DNA from: Neptunicoccus cionae | GTDB taxonomy: Bacteria > Pseudomonadota > Alphaproteobacteria > Rhodobacterales > Rhodobacteraceae | Direction: 5' to 3' | DNA: 64,000 bases | Assembly (NCBI RefSeq): GCF_014643735.1 | Contig: NZ_BMKA01000001.1 | Coordinates: 186,001-250,000, forward strand | Part shown: positions 18,137-26,429 of the stretch, piece after piece | How the letters are laid out: the number at the start of each line of letters is the position of its first letter | How positions within the stretch are numbered: the stretch's first letter is position 1 | Position numbers and translations under genes: made by a program | Notes under the pieces: generated by a model | Seen by the model: only the letters and a program-made list of their open reading frames with translations | Database searches by the model: none | What the model was told of the DNA's origin: nothing

Positions 18137-19918
18137 ATGACGCAAGAGGCAAACACAGGCTATCAGGTTCTGGCACGCAAGTACCGTCCTGCGACCTTTG
18201 AAGATCTGATTGGTCAGGATGCTATGGTGCGCACCCTGAAAAACGCTTTTGCGGCGGACCGGATCGCCCATGCCTTTGTTCTGACAGGCATTCGCGGCAC
18301 CGGCAAAACCACCACAGCGCGGATTGTGGCCAAGGGGATGAACTGTATCGGACCGGACGGGCAGGGCGGGCCGACAACGGACCCTTGCGGCGTTTGTGAT
18401 ATGTGTGTCGCCATTTCCGAGGGGCGTCATGTGGACGTGATGGAGATGGACGCGGCGTCCAATACCGGCGTGGCCAACATCCGCGAGATTATCGATTCCG
18501 TCCATTACCGTGCAGCATCGGCGCGGTTTAAAATTTATATCATCGATGAGGTTCACATGCTGTCCAACGGTGCGTTTAACGCGCTGTTGAAAACGCTGGA
18601 AGAACCCCCCGAGCACGTCAAATTTATTTTTGCGACGACCGAAATCCGCAAGATCCCCGTCACGGTCCTTAGCCGCTGCCAGCGGTTTGATTTGCGCCGG
18701 ATTGAACCCGAAGTGATGATCGCCCATCTGCAGAAGATTGCTGCCAAGGAAAACGCGCAGGTGGCAGAGGATGCGCTGGCGTTGATTGCGCGGGCTGCGG
18801 AAGGATCGGTGCGGGATGCGATGTCGCTGCTCGATCAGGCGATTGCCCACGGCGTTGGCGAAACCAGCGCGGATCAGGTCCGCGCCATGCTTGGGCTGGC
18901 AGATCGCGGGCGGGTTCTGGACCTGTTCGACATGATCATGAAGGGCGATGCGGCGGGGGCGTTGAACGAATTGTCGGGCCAATATGCCGAAGGCGCCGAC
19001 CCGCTGGCGGTGCTGCGTGATTTGGCGGAAGTGACCCATTGGGTTTCGGTCATTAAAATCTCGCCCGAAGCGGCTGATGATCCAACCGTTTCACCGGATG
19101 AGCGCACCCGTGGTAAAACCGCAGCCGAAGCCTTGCCAATGCGGGCGCTGACGCGGATGTGGCAGATGTTGTTAAAGGCGCTGGAAGAAGTCTCGGTCGC
19201 GCCGAACGGGATGATGGCGGCCGAAATGGCGATTATCCGGCTGACACATGTGGCGGAATTGCCAAGCCCCGAAGATCTTGTACGTCGGCTGCACAATGCG
19301 CCGACGCCCCCACCACTTCCCGGTGGTGGTGCAGGTGGAAGCGCCGGTGCCCCGACGCAGGGCGGCAGCGTTCCTAATGCCGGTACGATTGGGGGTGGCC
19401 CGTCCGCCGGTGCGCCGGTGGCGATGATCGCAGGCGGCGGTGCGGTGCCTTCGGGTCAGCCCGACACCGAACAGGCGCTGGCGCGGTTCGTGCGGTTTGA
19501 TCAGGTGGTCGATTTGATCCGTGCGCGGCGGGATATGAAGCTGCTGGTGGAGGTTGAAAACTATCTCCGGCTGGCGAAATACACGCCGGGGCGGATTGAA
19601 TTCCAGCCCACGGATGACGCGCCGACGGATCTGGCCTCACGGTTGGCGGCACGGTTGCAGACATGGACCGGTGTGCGCTGGGGGGTGTCCGTGGTGTCCA
19701 CGGGCGGGGCGGATACTGTGTCCGAACAAAAGGCCGCGCATCGGAGTGACCTTCAGGGCCGCGCCTTGCAGCATCCCCTTGTGATGGCCGCCATGTCCCG
19801 CTTTCCAGGCGCAGAAATCCGCGATATCCGGTCGCTTGAGGAAATCACCGCCGATCCAGAGGAAGAACTCGAAGCACAAATGCTCGACGATGACTGGGAC
19901 CCGTTCGAGGACGATTAA
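18137..19918 (+). CDS. dnaX: DNA polymerase III subunit gamma/tau
   Basis: 593 residues. An AAA+ clamp-loader domain starts VLARKYRPATFEDLIGQ, with Walker A GIRGTGKTT at 51-59, zinc-binding Cys at 70, 84, 87 and 90, and DEVHMLS as Walker B. Domain III ends near residue 380. A Gly/Pro/Ala-rich linker (about 390-450) and a tau-type C-terminal region follow. It loads the beta clamp and holds the replicase together. No A-AAA-AAG slippery site was noticed, so there is no sign of a frameshifted gamma form. The ybaB-recR genes that often follow dnaX are not here. Confidence 0.95.
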   Translation: MTQEANTGYQVLARKYRPATFEDLIGQDAMVRTLKNAFAADRIAHAFVLTGIRGTGKTTTARIVAKGMNCIGPDGQGGPTTDPCGVCDMCVAISEGRHVDVMEMDAASNTGVANIREIIDSVHYRAASARFKIYIIDEVHMLSNGAFNALLKTLEEPPEHVKFIFATTEIRKIPVTVLSRCQRFDLRRIEPEVMIAHLQKIAAKENAQVAEDALALIARAAEGSVRDAMSLLDQAIAHGVGETSADQVRAMLGLADRGRVLDLFDMIMKGDAAGALNELSGQYAEGADPLAVLRDLAEVTHWVSVIKISPEAADDPTVSPDERTRGKTAAEALPMRALTRMWQMLLKALEEVSVAPNGMMAAEMAIIRLTHVAELPSPEDLVRRLHNAPTPPPLPGGGAGGSAGAPTQGGSVPNAGTIGGGPSAGAPVAMIAGGGAVPSGQPDTEQALARFVRFDQVVDLIRARRDMKLLVEVENYLRLAKYTPGRIEFQPTDDAPTDLASRLAARLQTWTGVRWGVSVVSTGGADTVSEQKAAHRSDLQGRALQHPLVMAAMSRFPGAEIRDIRSLEEITADPEEELEAQMLDDDWDPFEDD

Positions 19919-19932
19919 GCCTGCTTGCGCTG

Positions 19933-20910
19933 CTATTGCGTGAGCGCGGGCTCGATATAGACGGTGGCTTCCATCGGGAAATGATCCGATCCCACATGGG
20001 GGCCACGCCCGAATGAGACCATTTTAACCTCTTTGGTCACAAATAGCTGGTCTATCGGAAAGCGTAACAGGGGATGGGTCGCATCAAAGCTGGAATAAAA
20101 GCCGCGCCCGACCCGCGGGTCGAGGAAATCGCCCCTTTCTTTTATGTGCTTTGAGGTGCGCGACCACGCCACATCATTGAAATCCCCGATGCAGATCACC
20201 GGAAGTTCGCGCTTATGAGCGATGGTTGCCGCCCGTAAAAGCTGTGCGTCCCGTTCGTCAGTATCCTCGCCCGGAATAGGTGGTTTGGGGTGCAGCCCGA
20301 TATAGCTGAAACGCGCGCCGTTCGGTGCCACCAGCAAGGCAACAGCCGTTGGCGTGTCGTCGCTGCTAAGCAGTCGGAAGGCGAAATCCTCGACCACGAG
20401 ATTGGTCGCAAAAATCATCCCGTAGTGGGTTTTGTGCGGATGATATTCCACAGTTTTGTAAAGAGACAACACCTCGGCCAAGGCAGCGCGCCATGTATCG
20501 TCCGTTTCCATAAGCAACAGCACTGCGGGTTGTTCTTTCCGGATGTAGTCAGCGATCTGTTGGCGATCCTCGTTTTCTTTTAGGACGTTAATGGATGTGA
20601 CGGTGAAAATCTCTGCATCCGGATGAAGCGGTTCCAGCGCCAGTTCGGTCGGGTAAAGGGATGTGTAGGGAATGATTTTTGCGGACTGGTACACAAGTAC
20701 GCCGAGGCTGATCACTAAAACCCACAAATAGCCTGCCGGACGCAGCCAAAGCGTTGCAAGGCAGCAGACGGCCGCCAGTGTGGCAATGTGAAGACGCGGA
20801 AAGTCCCAACCTCTGATCCACCACTCGTTTGAGGGGATGAATGGTAGGGCTGTAGTGACGGCGACTGACAGGAATAAAAGCCAGAGCAGCGTCTTCAGGA
20901 GTGTGACCAT
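19933..20910 (-). CDS. membrane-anchored endonuclease/exonuclease/phosphatase family protein
   Basis: About 325 residues from the ATG at 20910, where the hydrophobic N-terminus begins; the frame is open to 20955. Three membrane segments occupy the first ~95 residues. The EEP fold follows, with the signatures TSINVLKENEDRQ, LLMETDD, YIGLHPKPP, VICIGDFND and, at the end, GSDHFPME. These are the metal- and phosphate-binding residues of the DNase I-like family. The catalytic domain would face the periplasm. Substrate unknown; relatives are annotated only as EEP-domain proteins. Confidence 0.82.
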   Translation of the reverse strand: MVTLLKTLLWLLFLSVAVTTALPFIPSNEWWIRGWDFPRLHIATLAAVCCLATLWLRPAGYLWVLVISLGVLVYQSAKIIPYTSLYPTELALEPLHPDAEIFTVTSINVLKENEDRQQIADYIRKEQPAVLLLMETDDTWRAALAEVLSLYKTVEYHPHKTHYGMIFATNLVVEDFAFRLLSSDDTPTAVALLVAPNGARFSYIGLHPKPPIPGEDTDERDAQLLRAATIAHKRELPVICIGDFNDVAWSRTSKHIKERGDFLDPRVGRGFYSSFDATHPLLRFPIDQLFVTKEVKMVSFGRGPHVGSDHFPMEATVYIEPALTQ

Positions 20911-21000
20911 TAACCAGAGGCCTTCTATTTGGGGCGCAGTGTCTTGGACAAACAAGCTAGTGTGATGGTGTTGTGTGGGAAAGGGACCTGTGAAGAATAC

Positions 21001-21024
21001 TTGAGTATTTTTGGAACATTGAAG
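21001..21024. repeat. 24-nt intergenic element, copy 1
   Basis: Begins TTGAGTATTTTTGGAACATT and ends GAAG. It is identical to the copy at 50803 and differs by one base from the copy at 55521. It lies 10 nt past the stop of the EamA gene. Only this copy has AATACT just before it, forming the palindrome AATACTTGAGTATT. Confidence 0.8.
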
Positions 21025-21034
21025 AGGTTACAGG

Positions 21035-21907
21035 TCAGGATACGGATGGTTTCGGGGCTATGACTTCGGTTAGGGCTGCGCTGATCACCAAGGCTGATCC
21101 GACGAGTTCCGGCCAGCCGAAAGGCTCGGACAAAAAGATTGCGCTTGAGGCAATGCCGGAAATGATCTCTCCGGTAAGCAGGAAGGACAGGAGCGTTGGG
21201 TTTAGCCTTCGGGCAGACCATAGCGTGGCCACAAGTACAGGAGCAATGTAAAGCATACCACTCGCGAGCGCGAGCATCACAGGTTCGAGTGGATCGACTG
21301 GCGCGGGAAGAGCGTGACCGGTGCCAAACGCAAGAGCGGTTCCAATGACCATACCGCCAACGCAGCCGAACAGGCCCAGGGTTCGCGCGCCGATGTCGGG
21401 TCCGGTGAAGACCAAGGCTGAACCGACCGCCCAACACATCCCAGACAAAAGCGCAAGAAGATCGCCAAGATTCCAGTGGGACAGGCTGATTTGGCCGCGG
21501 AAGATTAGGGTAACGCCACAGACCGCCAGCACGAGTGCAAGGCCGTTGATCCATCGCAACTTGCGCCCCATGAACAGCCATTCTATCCCGATCGCCCAAG
21601 CCGGAGCGAGATAGAACAGCAGAACCGCGCGCACTACGGTGGTTTCGGTAATTGCCGCAGAATAAAGCACCATCGCCCCGCCGATCAGAGCCCCGCTTGC
21701 CATGGCGCGCAGGTCGGTCCGGCGGCGTCCCGAACGGGCGAAAAACAACAATAGCAAGACGGGCAAAGCCCCTGCGTTCATCGCGGTTCCCGCCCATGCA
21801 CCGTCCAGTCCGGATGATTCGAGCGCACGAACTGGCAGCCACCACAGCCCCCAAAACAATGCGCAAACAAAGGCGAGCCACACCGGTAGGTAGGAAGATT
21901 TGGTCAT
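21035..21907 (-). CDS. EamA/DMT-family transporter
   Basis: About 290 residues from the ATG at 21907 (AGG 6 nt upstream); the frame opens at 21949. It has ten predicted membrane helices in two EamA halves, typical of drug/metabolite exporters. The substrate cannot be inferred. It is divergent from the quaternary-amine ABC operon, with about 125 nt between the starts. The 24-nt element follows its stop. Confidence 0.85.
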   Translation of the reverse strand: MTKSSYLPVWLAFVCALFWGLWWLPVRALESSGLDGAWAGTAMNAGALPVLLLLFFARSGRRRTDLRAMASGALIGGAMVLYSAAITETTVVRAVLLFYLAPAWAIGIEWLFMGRKLRWINGLALVLAVCGVTLIFRGQISLSHWNLGDLLALLSGMCWAVGSALVFTGPDIGARTLGLFGCVGGMVIGTALAFGTGHALPAPVDPLEPVMLALASGMLYIAPVLVATLWSARRLNPTLLSFLLTGEIISGIASSAIFLSEPFGWPELVGSALVISAALTEVIAPKPSVS

Positions 21908-22033
21908 TTTGCCTGCACTTATATAGTCCGAGACCCCGTATAGGCCCATTTCCGCAATAAAAACTTGTCAGCCGGTGTGCAACGCTATTTATATTGATTC
22001 ATCAGTCAATAAAAAAACTTCAGGGAGAAACAC

Positions 22034-22987
22034 ATGAGAAAACTATTGCTATCTGCTGCATCGGTTATGGCACTTTCCACCGGCGCGCAAGCTGCTGATA
22101 TGGGCGCTGTGGACGAGCCGATCAAGCTGGCTGTGAATGAATGGACCGGACAGCACATCTCGACCCACATTGCGGGCCAGATGCTGGAAGCTGCCGGTTA
22201 CACCGTTGAATATACCACTGCCGGTTATATGAACATGTGGCAAGCGATGGCCGACGGCGAGGTTCACGCCGCGCTTGAAGTCTGGTCTTCCAATGTGTCC
22301 GACCAGTTTGCCAAGCTGGAAGCCGAAGGCACTGTGACCGAGATTTCCGATCTGGGTCTGGTCGCACGGGAGGGCTATGCCTATCCGAGCCATGTTGAAG
22401 AACTCTGCCCCGGCCTGCCAGCTTGGGAAGCGCTGAAGGATTGCGCGGGCAAGTTTGCGACAGCCGAGACCCTGCCGATGGGGCGTTTGGTCGATTATCC
22501 GGCGGATTGGGGTACACCTGGTGCTGATCGTGTGACGGGTCTTGGACTGCCATTCAAAGCGGTGCCTGCGGGTTCCGAAGGCGCGTTGATTGCAGAACTG
22601 CGCGCATCGACCGAGAAGAAGTCGCCGCTGCTGATCGTGTTCTGGCAGCCTCATTGGGCGATGTCTGCGTATGATGTGAAATTCGTGGACCTGCCAGCAG
22701 CGGAAGAGGCCTGCTTTAGCGATCCGGCGTGGGGTGTGAACCCGAACGAGACCAGCGATTGTGATTTCAGCTCCACCCGCATTTTCAAAACAAGCTGGGC
22801 CGGATTTGAAGAAAAATGGCCTGCTGCTTATGAAATCCTTGAGAACTACAAGCTCGACATCGCTGCACAACAGCCGCTTATGGGCGCAGTCGATGTGGAC
22901 GGCGGCGCTGTCGAAGAGGTTGTTTCGGAATGGATGGCGGCCAATGAAGCCACTTGGAAGCCAGTCGTTGACGCGGCGATCAACTAA
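22034..22987 (+). CDS. ABC transporter substrate-binding protein, quaternary-amine type (betaine/TMAO/choline-like)
   Basis: 317 residues with a clear signal peptide (cleavage near TGAQA-ADMG) and an OpuAC-type fold. Several Trp that could form an aromatic cage for a quaternary ammonium group are visible: NEWTGQH, NMWQAM, EVWSSN, FWQPHW. GGGAG lies close upstream of the ATG. It opens a three-gene operon with an ATPase and an unusual double permease. The layout resembles the roseobacter TMAO importer TmoXWV as well as glycine betaine systems. The neighbours here (arginase, DMT exporter) are not methylamine genes, so the substrate is left open. Confidence 0.82.
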   Translation: MRKLLLSAASVMALSTGAQAADMGAVDEPIKLAVNEWTGQHISTHIAGQMLEAAGYTVEYTTAGYMNMWQAMADGEVHAALEVWSSNVSDQFAKLEAEGTVTEISDLGLVAREGYAYPSHVEELCPGLPAWEALKDCAGKFATAETLPMGRLVDYPADWGTPGADRVTGLGLPFKAVPAGSEGALIAELRASTEKKSPLLIVFWQPHWAMSAYDVKFVDLPAAEEACFSDPAWGVNPNETSDCDFSSTRIFKTSWAGFEEKWPAAYEILENYKLDIAAQQPLMGAVDVDGGAVEEVVSEWMAANEATWKPVVDAAIN

Positions 22988-22990
22988 ACC

Positions 22991-24055
22991 ATGACAGGGA
23001 CAGGCGGGCCGGATGCTCCGGCGATTGCGGTGGATGGTCTGTGGCAGGTCTTTGGCGATGGTGCCAGACCTGCGCTGTCCGAACTGTTAAAACCCGGCGC
23101 GGCCACAACGGATGGTGTGGCCCGCCGACTTAAGGAACAAGGGTTAATTCCTGCTGTGCAGGACGCCAGCTTTACGGTGAAAGAAGGCGAGCTGTTCGTG
23201 ATCATGGGGCTGTCGGGTTCGGGGAAATCTACCCTGATCCGCTGTATGTCCCGTCTGGTTGAACCCACAAGCGGCAGCGTTTTGATGGCCGGTGAGGATA
23301 TCCTCGCCGCCAGCAAACGCCGGATGATAGAACTGCGTCGGGACAAGCTGGGGATGGTATTCCAGCACTTTGGTCTGTTCCCGCACATGAGTGTGGTCGA
23401 CAACGTGGCCTTTCCGATCAAGATGAAGGGTGTTGGCCTGAAGGAACGGCGTGCGCGTGCGATGGAAGTGATCGAACTGGTCGGTCTTGGCGGGCGCGAA
23501 GATGCCTACCCGCGCGAGCTTTCGGGCGGGCAGCGCCAGCGCGTTGGCATTGCGCGGTCTTTGGCGGTCAATCCCGATGTGTGGTTTCTGGATGAACCGT
23601 TTTCCGCGCTCGACCCGCTGATCCGGCGGCAGTTGCAGGATGAGTTTCTGAACATTCAGGCCACCCTGCGCAAATCCATTGTGTTTATCACCCACGACAT
23701 CGGGGAAGCGCTGAAGTTGGCGGACCGCATTGCGATTATGCGCGACGGGGTGATCGTTCAGATCGGCACACCGAGCGAGATCGTGCTTAATCCGGTGGAT
23801 GATTACGTGCGGGAGTTCAGCCGCGATATTCCAAAAGGCCGTCACATGACGCTCGAAGCGTTGATGGAGCCGGTGGACGTTGCCCCTGACAGAGGCGGGC
23901 CGGAGCTGCGCACTGCGATGACGCTTGATGATGCGCTTAGCGCTTGTGCGCTGACGTTTGAGCCGATGGCCGTGCGAGACGGGGAGGGTAGGGTCGTTGG
24001 TTTGTTACACCCCGAAGCACTGGCCCGCGCTGTTGGAGAGGCACAATCCACATGA
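22991..24055 (+). CDS. ABC transporter ATPase, quaternary-amine type (ProV/OpuAA-like)
   Basis: 354 residues. The N-terminal ~60 residues include the helical segment seen in ProV-like ATPases, then Walker A GLSGSGKST at 73-81, the signature LSGGQRQRVGIARSL, and Walker B WFLDEPFSALD. The C-terminal ~70 residues make up only a short accessory region with part of a CBS-like sequence, shorter than the tandem CBS pair of classical osmosensing OpuA, so direct ionic-strength sensing is doubtful. It starts 3 nt after the binding-protein stop, and its own stop overlaps the permease start by 4 nt. Confidence 0.88.
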   Translation: MTGTGGPDAPAIAVDGLWQVFGDGARPALSELLKPGAATTDGVARRLKEQGLIPAVQDASFTVKEGELFVIMGLSGSGKSTLIRCMSRLVEPTSGSVLMAGEDILAASKRRMIELRRDKLGMVFQHFGLFPHMSVVDNVAFPIKMKGVGLKERRARAMEVIELVGLGGREDAYPRELSGGQRQRVGIARSLAVNPDVWFLDEPFSALDPLIRRQLQDEFLNIQATLRKSIVFITHDIGEALKLADRIAIMRDGVIVQIGTPSEIVLNPVDDYVREFSRDIPKGRHMTLEALMEPVDVAPDRGGPELRTAMTLDDALSACALTFEPMAVRDGEGRVVGLLHPEALARAVGEAQST

Positions 24056-26109
24056 GCGGTCTTTCCCCTTTGACAACTGCGCTGGACAGTAAGGGCAAAC
24101 AGGCTGCGGCGTTGGTGGTTTTTGTCGGGCTGCTGTGCCTGCTGGCCGCCCCTTATGCACCGTGGCTTGTGGCTTGGCCATCGGTCCTGACCGTTCCCAT
24201 GTCCGAATGGATTTCCCAAGGGTTGGGCGCGTTTTTTGACCTGATTAAACCTGCCATGCGGTGGGTGAGTTGGGTGCTTGGCTTTGGGATGGCAGCGGCG
24301 AACTGGCTGCTGGTGTCCACCCCTTGGGTGGTGGTGATTGGTATGACGACGGCGGTTGGCTGGTATCTGGGCGGGCTGAAGATGGCAGCGCTCGGGTTTT
24401 TCGGTCTGCTGTTTGTTCTGGCTTCGGGTTACTGGGTCGAGAGCATGAACACGCTGGCACTGGTGTTTGTTTCCGTGCCGTTAGCGCTGTTGCTGGGTAC
24501 GGCAATCGGTATTCTGGCCTATGAGGTCGCCCGTGTGAAAAAGGCGGTCGAGGCGGTGCTTGATCTGATGCAGACAATCCCGACCTTTGCCTATCTGACA
24601 CCGCTGCTGTTGTTGTTTGGCTTTGGCCCTGTGGTCGGTCTGATTGCCAGCGCGATCTACGCCGCGCCGCCAATGGCACGCAATGTGTTGCTGGGGCTGG
24701 AGCGGGTAGAGTCCGAGATTAAAGAAGCTGCCGTAATGTCCGGTGGCACCCGTGCACAGCAGTTGTTTCTGGTGGAGTTGCCAAGCGCGATGACCCAGAT
24801 CATGGTCGGCGTAAACCAAAGCCTGATGGCCGCGCTGTCGATGGTTATCATCGCTGCTGTCATCGGCGGCTTTAACGACATCGGTTGGGAAGTTCTGCTG
24901 ACCATGCGCAAAGCCCAGTTCGGGCAGTCCTTTCTGGCCGGTTTGGTGATCGTGGTTTTTGCGATTGTGATTGACCGCATGTCAGGTGCGCTTGCGCAAG
25001 AGCGGCGGCGTTATAGCACGCGGGTGGTCTGGTGGATCATCGTCGCTTCGCTGGTAGCAGCTGTTGTCTTGCGGGATATTCTGCCTGATGCCGGAACGCT
25101 TAGCTACTTTGGCGGGGTTGCGGATGCGGTCGACCAGTCGGTCGGGGATTTCACGCGGGTCTATGGCACAACGCTTGATACGGTGAAAAATACCGCGATG
25201 TTTTATGTGCTGCTGCCTTTGCGGATCGGTCTTGATGATGCGGTGCTTCCGTTCACTTGGGGGTTCCAGTGGACCGCCGCCATGTCCGCTTGGGTCTATG
25301 CGATTGGTGTGACCCTTGCGGCGGTACTTGCGTGGCAGGGGCGACTGACGCTGGGGCTGTGCCTGTTGCTGCTGATCGGGGTGATTGAAACCGGCGTGAC
25401 GCAATTGCCGTGGATATTTGTGCTGGTTGGCGTTGGGGCGCTGGGCTGGGTGTCATCGGGCTGGCGGCTGTCGGTTCTATGTGTCGGACTGCTGGGGCTG
25501 ATCCTGATTTCCGGCCTGTGGGACCGCGCCTTGCTGTCGCTGTATCTGTCCGGCGCTGCGGTGTTCACCTGCGCCGTTCTGGGCGGCGCGCTGGGGCTGT
25601 GGGCTGCGGTCAGTCGCACGGCTTGGGCCGTGATCCATCCGGTCTGCGACATGCTGCAAACCATCCCGCTGTTCGTCTTTTTGATCCCAATGCTGATGTT
25701 CTTCCAGATCGGAGAGTTCAGCGCCTTTCTCGCGATCATCGCCTACGCCATCGTCCCGATGATCCGCTACACGCGGCACGGTTTGGTCACAACACCGGAG
25801 GACATGATCGAAGCGGCGACCTCTAGCGGGGCGACCAACTGGCAGATCATGCGTGAGGTGCGGGCACCTTATGCGGCACCGACGATCCTTCTGGGGCTGA
25901 ACCAGACCATCCTTTATGCCTTTGCCATGCTGGTGATTGCCGCGCTGATCGGTACCACCGGTCTGGGGCAATCCATCTACATCGCGCTCGGTCGGGCGGA
26001 TGTGGGGCTGGGCATCACCGCAGGGGCCGCGATGGCGATCCTTGCGCTGGTGGCGGACAGGTTGGTGCAGGGCTTTGCCGAGGAACGGCGCAAGGCGCTG
26101 GGGCTGTAA
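24052..26109 (+). CDS. double-length ABC permease, quaternary-amine type (two fused ProW-like halves)
   Basis: 685 residues, about twice a normal ProW. Two permease cores lie in one chain. The first has LMQTIPTFAYLTPLL and an EAA loop near residue 223 (EAAVMSGGTRAQQLFLVELP). The second has MLQTIPLFVFLIPML and an EAA loop near residue 585 (EAATSSGATNWQIMREVRAP). One chain therefore supplies both membrane halves of the importer. This architecture is known for the roseobacter TMAO permease TmoW and some betaine permeases. Hydrophobic sequence between the halves adds extra helices. Confidence 0.85.
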   Translation: MSGLSPLTTALDSKGKQAAALVVFVGLLCLLAAPYAPWLVAWPSVLTVPMSEWISQGLGAFFDLIKPAMRWVSWVLGFGMAAANWLLVSTPWVVVIGMTTAVGWYLGGLKMAALGFFGLLFVLASGYWVESMNTLALVFVSVPLALLLGTAIGILAYEVARVKKAVEAVLDLMQTIPTFAYLTPLLLLFGFGPVVGLIASAIYAAPPMARNVLLGLERVESEIKEAAVMSGGTRAQQLFLVELPSAMTQIMVGVNQSLMAALSMVIIAAVIGGFNDIGWEVLLTMRKAQFGQSFLAGLVIVVFAIVIDRMSGALAQERRRYSTRVVWWIIVASLVAAVVLRDILPDAGTLSYFGGVADAVDQSVGDFTRVYGTTLDTVKNTAMFYVLLPLRIGLDDAVLPFTWGFQWTAAMSAWVYAIGVTLAAVLAWQGRLTLGLCLLLLIGVIETGVTQLPWIFVLVGVGALGWVSSGWRLSVLCVGLLGLILISGLWDRALLSLYLSGAAVFTCAVLGGALGLWAAVSRTAWAVIHPVCDMLQTIPLFVFLIPMLMFFQIGEFSAFLAIIAYAIVPMIRYTRHGLVTTPEDMIEAATSSGATNWQIMREVRAPYAAPTILLGLNQTILYAFAMLVIAALIGTTGLGQSIYIALGRADVGLGITAGAAMAILALVADRLVQGFAEERRKALGL

Positions 26110-26128
26110 ACGGACCGCGATACATCAC

Positions 26129-26159
26129 TTAACAGGAGGGGCTGTGTCCCTCCTGTTAA
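26129..26159 (+). terminator. strong hairpin after the ABC importer operon
   Basis: A perfect 12-bp inverted repeat, TTAACAGGAGGG and CCCTCCTGTTAA, with a 7-nt loop, 19 nt after the permease stop. There is no T run after it, so it may act as an mRNA end-stabiliser or with Rho. Confidence 0.6.
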
Positions 26160-26189
26160 CCGTTGCAGACCCTGCTGGGTGTTTACTTG

Positions 26190-26281
26190 GCGGAAATTTC
26201 CGCTAAAAAGACCCTAGGAATAACGCCAGTGGCGTTTGGTTCCCGTCGGGGGATGGCCCTCGGAACATGCGCGATGACGGG
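26190..26281 (+). promoter_or_regulatory. structured leader/operator region upstream of arginase
   Basis: Three inverted repeats lie in a row between the importer terminator and arginase. The first is the 14-bp palindrome GCGGAAATTTCCGC (26190-26203). The second is the hairpin AACGCC-AGT-GGCGTT (26222-26236). The third is CCCGTC (26242-26247) pairing with GACGGG (26276-26281). An ATG at 26267 opens a 36-codon frame ending at 26377 that I cannot support as a gene. The palindrome could be an operator and the hairpins an mRNA leader. No known riboswitch class was recognised. Confidence 0.4.
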
Positions 26282-26429
26282 ATGACACGGGCTACGAAGG
26301 TAGCTGCTGAAGCCCCCTCTCCAGAACTGCCGCCTGCTGAAAAGGTGGTCAATCGGATAAGATGTTTGCGGCCCTGACGGATGTCGGGAGAGCGGGGCAT
26401 CTTCAACATGTTTAAGAAAGGAACACCGG

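Noticed and set aside
17987-19039. 350-codon minus-strand frame opposite dnaX
   Set aside because: Covers conserved dnaX coding sequence in antisense and the start of the phosphatase gene; no support as a protein.
18137-19918. programmed -1 frameshift in dnaX producing gamma
   Set aside because: No slippery A-AAA-AAG heptamer with a following hairpin was noticed in the expected region.
26190-26429. guanidine (ykkC-type) riboswitch before arginase
   Set aside because: CCTAGG and ACGGG fragments were suggestive, but the conserved CTAGGGTTCCG and CTGGTCCGAGAG blocks are absent.
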